Positions 10,341-23,838 of a stretch of 64,000 nucleotides of DNA are shown here, piece after piece (the stretch's first letter is position 1; the number at the start of each line of letters is the position of its first letter). Location of the stretch: assembly GCF_018294505.1 (NCBI RefSeq), contig NC_057801.1, positions 205,084,562 through 205,148,561 on the forward strand. Direction: 5' to 3'. The stretch comes from Triticum aestivum (lineage: Eukaryota; Streptophyta; Magnoliopsida; Poales; Poaceae). The notes below the pieces were generated by a model, which was given only the letters and a program-made list of their open reading frames with translations, did not search any database and was not told where the DNA came from. The position numbers and the translations under genes are program-made.

Positions 10341-13300
10341 CATCGTGATTGCATGACGGCCCGATTATGTACCGCAATTTTACGGTTTGGCCAGTTTACT
10401 ACGAAGACAGGATATATATACAGTAAAATAACTGCAGCATCGTGAATAATAAAAAACCTAGACTATGCAATAAAAAAATTACGGCATATTACATCCACTG
10501 GGCATCAAAGTTCACCACTATGATAATAAAGCACAAGCAGACAGCAGATTACATACACTGGGCATCAAAGATCGCCACCAGTGCAAATAAACACGCCGAC
10601 AAAATAATATACAAAACCGACAACACTTCAATAGAGTTCAAGAAAAGTTAGCCCTGCTGGGGAGCGGCAGCGCAAGCAGCTGAGCAAGCTGATGAGACTG
10701 CACTTGTTCAACACTTATATCTTCCTCACTCTGAAAGATAAACAAGCAGACAGATGACAGGTTTTGCACATAAAAGTATCAGTGCTGACAATTCATCACA
10801 TTTCTTACTGACGAATAAAGTGACACAGTTTAAAATTGCATTAACACAATATGGTATTGTTCAGGTCAAGACATGGCAGGAAATGACATTGTGAAGGAGT
10901 TGGCAGCTTCATGACACCACTGGATTACAGATCAAGAACTCATAAGTATCAATGGTTAGTGTGCTATCAATTTATCCCATTTCAGATTGGCAAATAAAGA
11001 GGCAGTTTAAATAATAGTAGAATGATATGACATTGTTCATAGTTAAGACATTGCAGAATATGACATTGTGTTGTAGTGGGTAGGTTCACCACACCACTGG
11101 ATTACGGATGAAGAACAGAAGCATACATGCAGTGCAAAAGAAGATCACTTGCTCTGTATAGTTTAATTTACATGGTATGAAGAAGGAACTTGGTTGTACA
11201 ACTGAAAACTTAAATTGAGAAGGACAAACTTTTCTTTATGAACTACATAATAAACTTTAAACATGCAATTTGATGCAAACAACAAAAATAAATAGATGTT
11301 GCAGTCATGCCTAACCAAATATACACAACAAAGTTTGAAGGCTTGAGAAGGACAAACTTACATTATTGGTGAAGATAGGCTCTATAAAGCCCTTGTCCAT
11401 GCTGATGGGGGGGGGCAATTCAAGAAGTTTACCACAGAATCTTCTTCATAAGCATTGCCTTTATTCTACATTTTGTTAAGAGTAAATACAGATGTGATAA
11501 TGTACGAAAAAATGGAGAATATTTAAGATAAGATGAAGAGTGGTGCTACATAACCAAGTAGCTATAAATGTAAGTGCATCGATACAGGCAACAGGTACAG
11601 CCAAGAGCAATGCACATCTAAACTTCTTCAGTACCAACCTTATGGTAAGAGTAAATATAGATCTGGTGTGTAGAAAGTGGAGGGCAAAGGAAAATAAGCT
11701 GTAGAGTGATGGTACATGAACAACTACCAGTCAATATAAGTACGCTGGTAAAGGACAACATGTACTTACAAGAACAATGCAGAGCTAAAAAAATTCATTG
11801 GCATTGGATATATTCTACACTAATGTAACCATTCATACAGATCAGATAATTTGGAGCGAACAATTGATAAGCAAGCTATCATGCATACTGCAGTCACACA
11901 ATGAACCAGGTATGTATGCAAGTACAGTGATACAGGACAACATGTACTAACAAGAGCAAAGCAGCGGGCAGCATATTTGCGATATCATGTCGTTCTTTTC
12001 AAACCAGAATTCTTCTTCAAGCAGATTTCCTACAAAAAAGATTCGTAAGGCACATGCGGAAAAGTAGAAGTTCAAATTGTCATGTGATTTCATAGACAGT
12101 ACCTCATCCTGGGAACGAGACCAGTGCATAACAAGGTTTTTCCATTCAATGTCTTCTAAATTTAGCACGGGAGACTTCACTGGAAATTCATTTATAGACT
12201 TGCCATCAAAGTGTGATTTCCTCAGGTAACACCGATACTGCTGCAATGCTTCCTTGAAAAGCACAAGCAAGCTTTGCTCGTCATGACTATCCAGATTCAC
12301 CCTCGCCTAGTTACAACAATGTAACGTAAATCATTGATGTGTTCAATCAGCAGAAAACAGGAAAATAATAACCATGAATAGTAGCACTTACACGTAAGTT
12401 GGACAGGAAGATGTGAAAATGGTGTTTGTCTTCACTATAATCTTCCCATGATGGGAATATATGCACGTAGTCCCTAACAACATTGAAAGCATTGTCTTTT
12501 AAACTGGGAATAAATGGAATGGGGTTCCAATCTGCAGGAATTGGCCGTCTCTGCAGTTGGGATAGGTCTTCGGCCGGTGGACTTGCTGTACTTTTTGCTG
12601 GAATGGGATTTTTCTGTGGTACGTCTGGTGCTATGGCAAATGAAATCGGTATACCTTTTGCTAGAGTGTAGGTCCTGGGTGGTGGGGCTAGTGGTGTGGC
12701 CAATAAAGTATGGGTACAGTCTGCTGGAGTCGGTCCTACGTTTTGTGTCACTGGTTGTACATCCAATATAAGTGGGATGTTGTCTGATTTCTCCGGTACC
12801 ACCACGTTTTTCAAGGACTTTACTGGTGCTCCTTCATGTTCAGTAATCACCCTCTTCCTTTTTGATGTCTAATGCACAAGAACAACATTTGAGTGGAAAA
12901 ACATGGTATGATGACAGATGGAATATGTATTGATAATCGATGGGCATGGCATCTCGACATATATGATGAGTAAACTAAGCAGATGGTGGTGCAACAAAGT
13001 AGAAGAAATGCAAGACAACATATGCAAGATATGCGCAATCAATAAAACCTTGCCAAATTAGAACAGGCACCTTGATGGGTGAACATGACAGGCCATCTGC
13101 CTTTGACTCCTCGAGGTTAGAATAGTCATTAGGATCATATTCTGAACAAGAATCAACAGGTGGGGAGCGTATGAGTTTCATTGCATCCAGAATGGCACTC
13201 AATGCCTTGGTGCCAATTTGGTAAGTCATTGCAGTGTTTAGCTTCAATAGTGGACTGCTGGTAGTGCGACACAAAGCACCTACATAGATCATAGTGTAGA

Positions 13301-13656
13301 TATAACGGGGAAAACCATAAGCATCAGAGTAAAATCAGCAAAGTGGAACTTGCTGGAATATATGTGCTAGTATTGCCGGTACGGCTAGAAAGGCTTCGGA
13401 TACCAGTTCTCTTCAACTGAAGGTGCGGTACTGTTAATATCAGTGTAACTCTCAAAGGCGACACAGCTCCCCGCATTTCCTTGCTATTCTTATAGGATTC
13501 AAGTGGGCAGGTCACTACAAATCCTATTCCTATGTTTACAAAATCCTACGAATCAAAGAAGCTCGAAGTGTCCATCACAACCGACCGTATAGACCTCTAC
13601 ACTGCAAATGTCCCTGCTCACCTTCAGTACAAGGAACATACTGTACTACTATCATA

Positions 13657-13815
13657 CTCCCTCCGTTCAAAAATATAAGTCTTGGTAGAGATTTCCACTA
13701 TGGATCACAAACAGATGTATCCAGATACATTTTAGAGTGTAGATTCACTCATTTTGCTCCATATGTAGTCCATGGTGGAATCTATACAAAGACTTGTATT
13801 TAGGAACGGAGAGTG
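13657..13815. mobile_element. Stowaway MITE (Thalos-like)
   Basis: The element is flanked by TA at 13655-13656 and 13816-13817. It begins CTCCCTCCGTTC and ends GGAACGGAGAGTG. The body contains the mirrored TAAGTCTT...AGACTTGTATT arms typical of Stowaway elements in Triticeae. It lies in an intron or 5' region of the TnpA-like gene. Confidence 0.9.
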
Positions 13816-13817
13816 TA

Positions 13818-14424
13818 CATATTAAAGAAGAACGGAAGATGAACATGGTAAAGAAGAGCAAGCAGATTTTGGATAATAAAATGTTGGTTGCGCAGTGCCC
13901 ACACATGATGAACCAAAGCGCATTAAGAATGCAACTCCCAGCTGTCTCTCGACCATTTCAGGTGGTTGGATGAAGATCCTACGTCTCCTAACCCTTCTTC
14001 TTCCTCGTCTCTGATTCTTCCCATACAGAACACCGCACGGGCCGCCGGCCGGACCACCGGCCCCCATCGCCTGTGTTCCTCCGCCACCCCCACCCCCACC
14101 CCCGCCCCAACCCCCACCCGCGTCGAGTTTTCTTTGTGCGGCGAGGCCCCACAACCACCCGAGCCCCTTCGTTCGCACCGGCAAACTCCGGCGAGCTCTG
14201 GAAAATCGACTGACCCAATTTTGAAATTTAGTCTACTGTGATTTAACTAGTGTAGAATATAAAAGGGGAAAACCATAAGCATTGGGAGTATAGTGTTGAG
14301 CGTGCCATGGCAGATCTGAAGGTGCAAACCAGACAAAGGCAACTTCGCAACCAAGGCAAGAAATCAGAGTAAAGCAGTGGAGATCTATTTTCTCGCTGTG
14401 ATAAATAAGTTGAGCAGATACGAA
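13818..14424 (-). other. 5' region of the TnpA-like gene, no clear exon
   Basis: The stretch contains a C/A-rich CCCCCACCC run (14075-14125) and proline-rich open frames on both strands. These look compositional. The AG/GT signals are ambiguous and no homology is recognised. Confidence 0.4.
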
Positions 14425-14574
14425 AGAGTACCGCCTCTGGTGCGGCGCCGTGTATGCATCTGCTGAGAATTTGACGGTGCTACGGTAGCGATGGCTGTCG
14501 GCGGCGTGGAAGCAGATCTAGGAGGGTAGACAGTGGTGGCGAGGCGCGGTGGACAAGACGGTCGTAGGAGCGGC

Positions 14575-14579
14575 GCCGG
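14575..14579. repeat. Target-site duplication GCCGG (left)
   Basis: GCCGG directly precedes the TGAGGG start of the left LTR and recurs exactly at 53165-53169 after the right LTR. This proves a single insertion 38.6 kb long as it now stands. Confidence 0.95.
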
Positions 14580-15062
14580 TGAGGGAGTCCTGGATTAGGG
14601 GGTATCCGGACAGTCGGACTATATACATTGTCCGGACTACTGGAGCGTGAAGATACGAGACTCAAAACTCCGTCCCATGTTCGGATGGGACTCTCCTTTG
14701 CGTGGAAGACAAGCTTGGCGATCCGGATATTGTATTTCCTTCCTTGTAACCGACCCCGTGTAAACCCTAGCCCTCTCCGGTGTCTATATAAACCGGAGAG
14801 GTTGGTCCTTAGAAGGTCGATCACAATTACAATCATAATCATCATAGGCTAGCTTCTAGGGTTTCGCCTCTACAATCTCGTGGTAGATCTACTCTTGTAC
14901 TACTCATATCGTCAATATTAATCAAGCAGGAAGTAGGATTTTACCTCCATCGAGAGGGCCCGAACCTGGGTAAACATTGTGTCCCTTGCTTCCTGTTACC
15001 ATCAGCCTAAGACACACAGATTGGGACCCCCTACCCGAGATCCGCCAGTTTTGACACCAACA
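14580..15062 (+). repeat. 5' LTR of the Tat-type element
   Basis: The LTR is TG...CA bounded, begins TGAGGGAGTCCTGGATTAGG and ends GACACCAACA. A TATATAAA box at 14785-14792 would start transcription about 30 bases later. A TTGGTGCTTTCATTGAGAG primer-binding region follows directly at 15063-15081. Confidence 0.93.
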
Positions 15063-15109
15063 TTGGTGCTTTCATTGAGAGTTCCTTTGTGTCGTCGCTG
15101 CAAGGCTCG

Positions 15110-18108
15110 ATGGCTCCTTCAATCATCGTCAATGACACGGTCAAGGGTGAAAATTTTCTCCCTGGACAGATCCTTGTGTTCGGCGGCTTCGCACTGCGGG
15201 CTAATTCGCTTGGCCATCTGGAGCAGATCGACAGCTACGCCCCTGGCCACCAGATCAGGTTCGGAAACCTGAACTACATGACAGATATTCGCGGAGACTT
15301 GATCTTCGACGGATTCGGGCATGTGCCAGGAACACTGGGACAGTCACGATGAGCACGGCTTAGACCTGCTGTCGGACAATGTTCGGGATATCACCCCTGC
15401 AGTAGCCCCAAACCTAAATCCGAAGCAGGCTGCATTGCCTAGGGACGGAGGGATGGACCCCGCCCCGCAGGCCGCACACTCATCGGCGGTGGAGCCGAAC
15501 ACAGGTCTCACCTCTGTGGAAGCCTGTGACTCCGGACCCCCGGACTCGTATCCGATTGTTGGTCCCAGTCCGCGCGCTCCCGAGCCAGCCGAGCCAGGTT
15601 GGGCCCCGGTAATGGAGTTTACCGCTGCGGATATCTTCCAGCACTCGCCCTTTGGCGCATGCTGAACTTGTTAAAATCTCCCTCTTTGACAGGAGGTTCC
15701 TGGCCGAACTATGTCCGGCTCGAGTGGGAAGCAGACGACGAAGGAATTCGTTGCCCACCCACCACCCACTTCATTGCCACGGTTGCTGATTTAACCGACG
15801 TGCTTGACTTCGACTCCGAAGGCATCGACGGTATGGATGACGATGCATGAGAAGATTCAGAATCTCTGGGGCGCTTGACTACTACCTCGTCACACGATAT
15901 ATACATGGTGGATACGCCCAAGGAGGCCGACGACGACAATCCGGAAGATAAAACCCCTGGGCAAAATCCAAAGCGACGGCGCAGACGCCGCTCAACGTCC
16001 AGCAACAGTAAAAATAGCGACAAGAGCGCCAGAAAGATCGACGTACCAGTCAACTCCGAAGGCAACAACGAACACATGGACCCAGCGATGGAGCAGGATG
16101 AGCCAGGTCATGCCGAACACAGTCTGGAGCGGGTGCCCAATCACAATGATCCCGAGGGACGAGTTCATCAAACCGCCCGAGGACAAGAACAAAGTCCGGA
16201 TGACGACGCATTCATCATCCCGGAAACACGCGTGGAACGAGATAACCTCCACCGAAGGCTTATGGCCACAGCAAGAAGTCTCAAGAAGCAGAAGAAACGG
16301 CTAAAGGCCGCACAGGAAATGCTCAATCGTAGATGGTATAAAGTGCTAGACACTGAAGAAAAATACGGTAACGATCGCCATACAAAGAGCTATCCAAAAC
16401 TCAAGATACTGCCAGAATTCGATGACGAGGCCGTTCCACCAAAGAATAACACGGCCAGGAGGCCAGACGTACTGCCTCATAACCGCAACAGAGCAGCTAC
16501 CGACGCCGCGCACGATTTATGTGAGCACTTGGATAAGAAGCCGGCACAGCCAGGTCCATCTACGGATCTAAAGGACACACCCCGGCGAGGGACTATGGTC
16601 ACCAAAACGATCATACCAACCAAATACCAGTTCGGAACAAAAACCGGACACAACAACAGCCGACGGCATGCCACAGCACGTCCAGATACAGAGGGGCTGC
16701 TCACCCCCTGTGCTTCACAGAAGAAGTACTGGACCATGAATTTCCACAAGGTTTCAAACTTGTGAACATAGAGGCATACGACGGAACGACAGACCTAGGG
16801 GTCTGGATCGAGGATTTTATCCTGCATATTCACATGGCTCATGGGGATGACCTCCACGCCATCAAATACCTTCCCCTCAAGTTGAAGGGACCAGCTCGAC
16901 ATTGGTTGAAGAGCCTTCCCGAAAATTCAATTGGGAGTTGGGAGGAACTCGAGGATGCTTTCAGGGCCAATTTTCAAGGGACTTATGTCCGGCCTCCAGA
17001 TATGGACGATTTAAGTCACATAATCCAACAGCCCGGAGAGTCTGCCCGCAAGCTTTGGAATAGATTTCTCACTAAGAAGAATCAAATTGTCGATTGTCCG
17101 GACGCTGAAGCGTTAGCGGCATTCAAACACAGCATCCGCGATGAGTGGCTCGCCAGACACCTCGGCCAAGAAAAGCCAAGGACAATGGCAGCCTTAACAA
17201 GCCTTATGACCCGCTTTTGCACGGGTGAAGATAGCTGGTTGGCCCGTAAAGGCACAAGCGACCCAAGCACATCCGAAATAAGGGACGGCAATGGGAAGCC
17301 ATGGCGTAATAAAAACAAACGCCAAAACAAGGAAGAGAGCCCGGACAACGCAATGGTCAATGCCGGATTCAGGGGCTCTCGACCTAATCAGCAAAAGAAG
17401 CCATTTAAAGGCAGTAAAGAGGGACCGTCCGGTCTGAACAGAGTCCTGGACAGACTGTGCCAAATTCATGGCACCCCCGACAAACCTGCGAACCACACGC
17501 ACAGAGAGTGCTGGGTCTTCAAGAAGGCCGGCAAATTAAACGCCGAACACAAGGGAAGGGAAACACCAAGTGAAGACGAGAATGAACCTCGCCAGCCGAA
17601 CACCGGGGGACAGAAAAAATTCCCTCCAGAGGTTAAAACAGTAAACATGATCCACGCGACTCACACATCCACGAGAAGGCGTGAACACGCGCTCAGATAC
17701 GCGTACGACATAGAGCCCATCGTACCCACACCTAACTACTGGATGGCTTGTCCGATCACCTTTGATCACATGGACTGCCTAACTAGTATTCGGCGCGGAG
17801 GTTCAGAGGCCTTGGTGCTTGACCCAATAATCGACGGATACTTTCTCACCCACGTCCTCATGGACGGCGGCAGCAGTCTCAATTTAATATATCAGGACAC
17901 TGTCTGCAGGATGGGGATAGACCCATCCAGAATTAGCCAAAGCAACACCACCTTTGAAGGGGTGATACCAGGCGTTCAAGCCTACGGCAGGGGCTCCATC
18001 ATACTGGAGGTAACATTCGGCTCCCCATGCAACTCCAAAAGCGAAGAACTACTCTTCACCATCGCACCCTTCCAAAGCGGCTATAATGCATTGCTTGGAA
18101 GAACCGCC
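15110..18108 (+). pseudogene. Gag-protease of the Tat-type element, frameshifted and split
   Basis: The frame starts at ATG 15110 (MAPSIIVNDT). It is broken by a frameshift near 15345, a further break near 15660, a stop at 15848, and a one-base deletion near 16745 in a G run. The gag domain occupies about 16780-17220 (YLPLKLKGPARHWLKSLP, NFQGTYVRPP, EALAAFKHSIRDEWLARHLG). The aspartic-protease region has LMDGGSSLNLIY near 17860, the DGG form usual in grass Tat elements, and GYNALLGRTA at 18080-18108. There the Angela element interrupts the codons; the frame resumes at 26844. No CCHC knuckle is obvious; a CHxxC-like KPANHTHRECW lies at 17480. Confidence 0.85.
18104..18108. repeat. Target-site duplication CCGCC (left)
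   Basis: CCGCC precedes the Angela LTR start and recurs at 26839-26843 after its other end. Removing one copy restores the protease reading frame of the host element. Confidence 0.95.
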
Positions 18109-19826
18109 TGTTGGGGAACGTTGCAGAAAATAAAAAAATTCTACGCTTCACCAAGATCAATCTATGGAGTCATCTAGCAACGAGACAGAGGAGTGCATCT
18201 ACATACCCTTGTAGATCGCGCGCGGAAGCGTTCAAGAGAACGGGGTTGAGGGAGTCGTACACGTCGTGATCCAAATCACCGGAGATCCTAGCACTGAACG
18301 GACGGCACCTCCGCGTTCAACACACGTACGGTTGGGAAGATGTCTCCTCCTTCTTGATCCAGCAAGGGGGAAGGAGAGGTTGATGGAGATCCAGCAGCAC
18401 GACGGCGTGGTGGTGGATGCAGCAGCGATCTCGGCAGGGCTTCGCCAAGCACAACGAGAGGGAGAGGTGTCACAGGAGGGAGAGGGAGGCGCCAGGGGCT
18501 AGGGTGCGGCTGCCCTCCCTCCCCCCCCCCCACTATATATAGGGCCCCTAGGGGGGGCGCCGGCCCTAGGAGATCCAATCTCCAAGGGGGGGCGGCGGCC
18601 AAGGGGGTGGCTTGCCCCCCAAGGCAAGTGAGGCGCCCCCCACCCCTAGGGTTTCCAACCCTAGGCGCAGAGGGGGCCCAAGGGGGGCGCACCAGCCCAC
18701 CAGGGGCTGGTTCCCCTCCCACTTCAGCCCATGGGCCCCTCCGGGATAGGTGGCCCCACCCGGTGGACCCCCCGGGACCCTTTCGGTGGTCCCGGTACAA
18801 TACCGGTGACCCCCGAAACTTTCCCGATGGCCGAAATTGAACTTCCTATATATAAATCTTCACCTCCGGACCATTCCGAAACTCCTCGTGACGTTCGGGA
18901 TCTCATCCGGGACTCCGAACAACTTTCGGGTTACTGCATACTAATATCTCAACAACCCTAGCGTCACTGAACCTTAAGTGTGTAGACCCTACGGGTTCGG
19001 GAGACATGCAGACATGACCGAGACGCCTCTTCGGTCAATAACCAACAGTGGGATCTGGATACCCATGTTGGCTCCCACATGCTCCTCGATGATCTCATCG
19101 GATGAACCATGATGTCGAGGATTCAATCAATCCCGTATACAATTCCCTTTGTCAATCGGTACGTTACTTGCCCGAGATTCGATCGTCGGTATCCCAATAC
19201 CTCGTTTAATCTCGTTACCGATAGGTCACTTTCTCGTACCATAATGCATGATCCCGTGACCAGACACTTGGGCACATTGAGCTTATTATGATGATGCATT
19301 ACCGAGTGGGCCCAGAGATACCTCTCCGTCATACGGAGTGATAAATCCCAGTCTCGATTCGTGCCAACCCAACAGACACTTTCGGAGATACCTGTAGTGT
19401 ACCTTTATAGTCACCCAGTTACGTTGTAACGTTTGGCACACCCAAAGCACTCCTACGGTATCGGGGAGTTGCACAATCTCATGGTCTAAGGAAATGATAC
19501 TTGATATTTGGAAAAGCTCTAGCGAAACGAACTACACGATCTTGTGCTATGCTTAGGATTGGGTCTTGTCCATCACATCATTCTCCTAATGATGTGATCC
19601 CGTTATCAATGACATCCAATGTCCATAGTCAGGAAACCATGACTATCTGTTGATCAACGAGCTAGTCAACTAGAGGCTCACTAGGGACGTGTTGTGGTCT
19701 ATATATTCACACATGTATTACGATTTCCGGATAACACAATTATAGCATGAACAATAGACAATTATCATGAACAAGGAAATATAATAATAACCATTTTATT
19801 ATTGCCTCTAGGGCATATTTCCAACG
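18109..19826 (-). repeat. 3' LTR of the Angela-like element
   Basis: The LTR is 1718 bp long. Its sense start is mutated: CGTTGG instead of TGTTGG at 19826. A CTATATATAG promoter box lies near 18533-18542. It is a few bases longer than its partner, partly through C/G homopolymer runs near 18525 and 18580. Confidence 0.93.
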
Positions 19827-19840
19827 GTCTCCCACTTGCA
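19827..19840 (-). other. Polypurine tract of the Angela-like element
   Basis: The sense strand reads GCAAGTGGGAGACC immediately upstream of the 3' LTR. It is the expected site for plus-strand priming during reverse transcription. Confidence 0.75.
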
Positions 19841-19974
19841 CTAGAGTCAATAATCTAGTTACATTGTGATGAATCGAACACCCATAGCGTTCTGGTGTTG
19901 ATAATGTTTTGCTCTAGGGAGAGGTTTAGTCAACGGATCTGCTATATTCAGGTCCGTATGTACTTTACAAATAT

Positions 19975-22900
19975 CTATGTCTCCATCTTGAACATTTTCA
20001 CGAATGGAGTTGAAGTGACACTTATGTGCCTGGTCTTCTTGTGAAACCTGGGCTCCTTGGCAAGTGCAATAGCTCTAGTGTTGTCACAGAAGAGTGTGAT
20101 CGGCCCCGACGCATTGGGTATGACTCCTAGGTCGGTGATGAACTCCTTCACCCAGATTGCTTCATGCGTTGCCTCCGAGGCTGCCATGTACTCCGCTTCA
20201 CATGTAGATCCCGCCACGACGCTTTGCTTGCAACTGCACCAGCTTACTGCCCAACCATTCAAAATATACACGTATCCGATTTGTGACTTAGAGTCATCCA
20301 GATCTGTGTCGAAGCTAGCGTCGACGTAACCCTTTACGACAAGCTCTTCGTCACCTCCATATACGAGAAACATATCCTTAGTCCTTTTCAGGTACTTCAG
20401 GATGTTCTTGACCGTTGTCCAGTGTTCCATGCCGGGATTACTTTGGTACCTTCCTGCCAAACTTACGGCAAGGTTTACATCAGGTCTGGTACATGTCATG
20501 GCATACATGATAGACCCATAGACTGAGGCATAGGGGACGACACTCATCTTTTCTCTATCTTCTGCCGTGGTCGGGCATTGAGCCGAGCTCAATTTCACAC
20601 CTTGCAACACAGGCAAGAACCCCTTCTTGGACTGATTCATATTGAACTTCTTCAATATCTTATCAAGGTATGTGCTTTGTGAAAGACCTATGAGGCGTCT
20701 TGATCTATCTCTATAGATCTTGATGCCTAATATGTAAGCAGCTTCTCCATGGTCCTTCATTGAAAAACACTTATTCAAGTAGGCCTTAATGCTGTCCAAA
20801 AGTTCTATATCATTTCCCATCAAAAGTATGTCATCTACATATAATATGAGAAATGCTACAGAGCTCCCACTCATTTTCTTGTAAACGCAGGCTTCTCCAT
20901 AAGTCTGCATAAATCCAAACGCTTTGATCATTTCATTAAAGCGAATGTTCCAACTACGAGATGCTTGCACCAGCCCATAGATGGAGCGCTGGAGCTTGCA
21001 TACCTTGTTAGCATTCTTAGGATCGACAAAACCCTCCGGCTGCATCATATACAGTTCTTCCTTAAGATGGCCGTTAAGGAATGCCGTTTTGACTTCCATT
21101 TGCCATATCTCATAATCATAGTATGCGGCAATTGCTAACATGAGTCGGACGGACTTCAGCTTCGCTACGGGAGAGAAAGTCTCATCGTAGTCAGCCCCTT
21201 GAACTTGTCGATAACCCTTAGCGGCAAGTTGAGCTTTATAGATGGTAACATTACCATTCGCGTCCGTCTTCTTCTTGAAGATCCATTTGTTTTCTATCGC
21301 TTGCCGATCATCGGGCAAGTCTGTCAAAGTCCATACTTTGTTTTCATACATGGATCCTATCTCGGATTGCATGGCTTCAAGCCATTTGTTAGAATCTGGG
21401 CCCGCCATTGCTTCTTCATAGTTCGAAGGTTCACCGTTGTCTAACAACATGACTTCTAGGACAGGGTTGCCATACCACTCTGGTGTGGAACGTGTCCTCG
21501 TGGACCTACGAAGTTCAGTAGCAACTTGATCCGAAGTACCTTGATCATCATCATTAGTTTCCTCTCTAGTCGGTGCAGGCACCACAGGAACATCTTCCTG
21601 AGCTGCGCTACTTACCGGTTCAAGAGGTAGTACTTCATCAAGTTCCACTTTCCTCCCACTTACTTCTCTTGAGAGAAACTCTTTCTCCAGAAAGGACCCG
21701 TTCTTGGCAACAAAGATCTTGCCCTCGGATCTGAGGTAGAAGGTATACCCAATTGTTTCCGTAGGGTATCCTATGAAGATGCATTTTTCCGACTTGGATT
21801 CGAGCTTTTCAGGTTGAAGTTTCTTGACATAAGCATTGCATCCCCAAACTTTTAGAAACGACGGCTTAGGTTTCTTCCCAAACCATAATTCATACGGTGT
21901 CGTCTCAACAGATTTAGACGGTGCCCTATTTAAAGTGAATGTAGCTGTCTCTAGAGCGTATCCCCAAAATGATAGCGGTAAATCGGTGAGTGACATCATA
22001 GATCGCACCATATACAATAGAGTGCGATTACGACGTTCGGACACACCGTTACGCTGAGGTGTTCCAGGTGGCGTGAGTTGTGAAACGATTCCACATTTCC
22101 TTAAGTGCATACCAAATTCGTGACTTAAGTATTCTCCCCCACGATCTGATCGTAAGAACTTTATCTTTCGGTCACGTTGATTCTCTACCTCATTCTGAAA
22201 TTCCTTGAACTTTTCAAAGGTCTCAGACTTGTGTTTCATCAAGTAGACATACCCATATCTACTCAAGTCGTCAGTGAGAGTGAGAACATAATGATAGCCT
22301 CCGCGAGCCTCAATGCTCATTGGACCGCACACGTTAGTATGTATGATTTCCAGTAAGTTGGTTGCTTGCTCCATTGTTCCGGAGAACGGAGTCTTGGTCA
22401 TTTTGCCCATGAGGCATGGTTCACATGTGTCAAACGATTCATAATCTAAAGACTCTAAAAGTACATCAGCATGGAGCTTCTTCATGCGCTTGACACCAAT
22501 GTGACCAAGGCGGCAGTGCCACAAGTATGTGGGACTATCATTATCAACCTTACATCTTTTGGTATTCACACTATGAATATGTGTAACATCACGTTCGAGA
22601 TTCATTAAGAATAAACCATTGACCAACGGGGCATGACCATAAAACATATCTATCATATAAATAGAACAACCATTATTCTCGGATTTAAATGAGTAGCCAT
22701 CTCGTATTAAACGAGATCCAGATACAATGTTCATGCTCAAAGCTGGCACTAAATAACAATTATTGAGGTTTAAAACTAATCCCGTAGGTAAATGTAGAGG
22801 TAGTGTGCCGACGGCGATCACATCGACCTTGGAACCATTCCCGACGCGCATCGTCACCTCGTCCTTTGCCAGTCTTCGCTTATTCCGTAGTTCCTGCTTT

Positions 22901-23838
22901 GAGTTACAAATATGAGCAACCACACCGATATCAAATACCCAGGAGCTACTACGAGTGCTGGTAAGGTACACATCAATAACATGTATATCACATATACCTT
23001 TGGTGTTGCCGGCCTTCTTGTCCGCTAAGTACTTGGGGCAGTTCCGCTTCCAGTGACCACTTCCCTTGCAATAAAAGCACTCAGTCTCAGGCTTGGGCCC
23101 ATTCTTTGACTTCTTCCCGGCAACTGGCTTACCGGGCGCGGCAACACCCTTGCCGTCCTTCTTGAAGTTCTTCTTACCCTTGCCTTTCTTGAACTTAGTG
23201 GTTTTATTCACCATCAACACTTGATGTTCCTTTTTGATCTCTACCTCGGTTGATTTCAGCATTGAATATACCTCAGGAATGGTCTTTTCCATCCCCTGCA
23301 TATTGAAGTTCATCACAAAGCTCTTGTAGCTCGGTGGGAGCGACTAAAGGATTCTATCAATAACCGCGTCATCCGGGAGATTAACTCCCAGCTGAGTCAA
23401 GTGGTTGTGCAACCCAGACATTTTGAGTATGTGCTCACTGATAGAACTATTTTCCTCCATCTTACAACTGAAGAACTTGTCGGAGACTTCATATCTCTCG
23501 ACCATGGCATGAGCTTGGAAAACCATTTTCAGCTCTTCGAACATCTCATATGCTCTGTGCTGCTCAAAACGCTTTTGGAGCCCCGGTTCTAAGTTGTAAA
23601 GCATGCCGCACTGAACGAGGGAGTAATCATCAGCACGAGACTGCCAAGCATTCATAACGTCTTGGTTCTCTCGTATGGGTGCTTCACCTAGCGGTGCTTC
23701 TAGGACATAATCTTTCTTTGCAGCTATGAGGATGATCCTCAGGTTCCGGACCCAGTCCGTATAGTTGCTGCCATCATCTTTCAGCTTGGTTTTCTCTAGG
23801 AACGCATTGAAGTTGAGGGCAACATTAGCGTGGGCCAT
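19975..23838 (-). pseudogene. Angela gag-pol polyprotein with one stop and a C-terminal frameshift
   Basis: The polyprotein starts at 23838 (MAHANVALNF) and is about 1288 codons long, the normal size for this group. Order: gag (residues 1-250); CCHC knuckle CFYCKGSGHWKRNC (about 255-268); protease WVFDIGVVAHICN; integrase with HHCC (LWHCRLGHIG..CEPCLMGK, about 436-485), FLRSDRGGEY and GVSERRNR; RT with YVDDILLMGND (about 1000); RNase H (SWCSCKQSVVAGSTCEAEYM). Defects: a TAG at 23341-23343 where Gln is expected; protease DTG changed to DIG; Asn in place of the first integrase Asp (HTNVCGPM); and a frameshift after KKTRHI near 20020, which ends the frame at 19975 instead of continuing about 40 residues. 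Confidence 0.93.

Larger units (their letters stand above)
10649..14466 (-). pseudogene. TnpA-like gene of the CACTA element, spliced and decayed
   Basis: Exons can be proposed on the minus strand: 14466-14425 (ends RRRTRGG, donor GTACTC), 13279-13071, about 12869-12395 (donor GTAAGT), about 12309-12108, about 12030-11955, and a last exon 10733-10649 ending NFS-stop. The third exon has NVVRDYVHIFPSWEDYSED and the fourth ALQQYRCYLRKSHFDGK plus DIEWKNLVMHWSRSQDE, the arrangement of En/Spm TnpA-type proteins. The protein binds transposon ends in that family. An in-frame TGA sits in the fifth exon (KRTT-stop-YRKYAARC). A MITE lies in the 5' part. Sequence between the proposed exons (10740-11940) holds further exon-like pieces I could not resolve. 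Confidence 0.55.
8920..14579 (-). mobile_element. CACTA-like DNA transposon region, non-autonomous, interrupted
   Basis: The left 200 bases are packed with short GTCATG/CATGAC motifs in both orientations, as in CACTA subterminal regions. Next come GGCCCA-rich tandem repeats, then a decayed spliced gene resembling CACTA TnpA on the minus strand. The region ends at the insertion point of the Tat-type gypsy element; its flank continues at 53170. A terminal CACTA motif with a 3-bp duplication was not found at 8920, so the left end may be truncated and the class rests on the TnpA-like gene. Confidence 0.55.

Noticed and set aside
18288..18800. Proline/glycine-rich frames in the Angela LTRs (also 25309-25917)
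   Set aside because: They lie in the GC-rich LTR promoter section, differ between the two LTRs by indels and have no domain.
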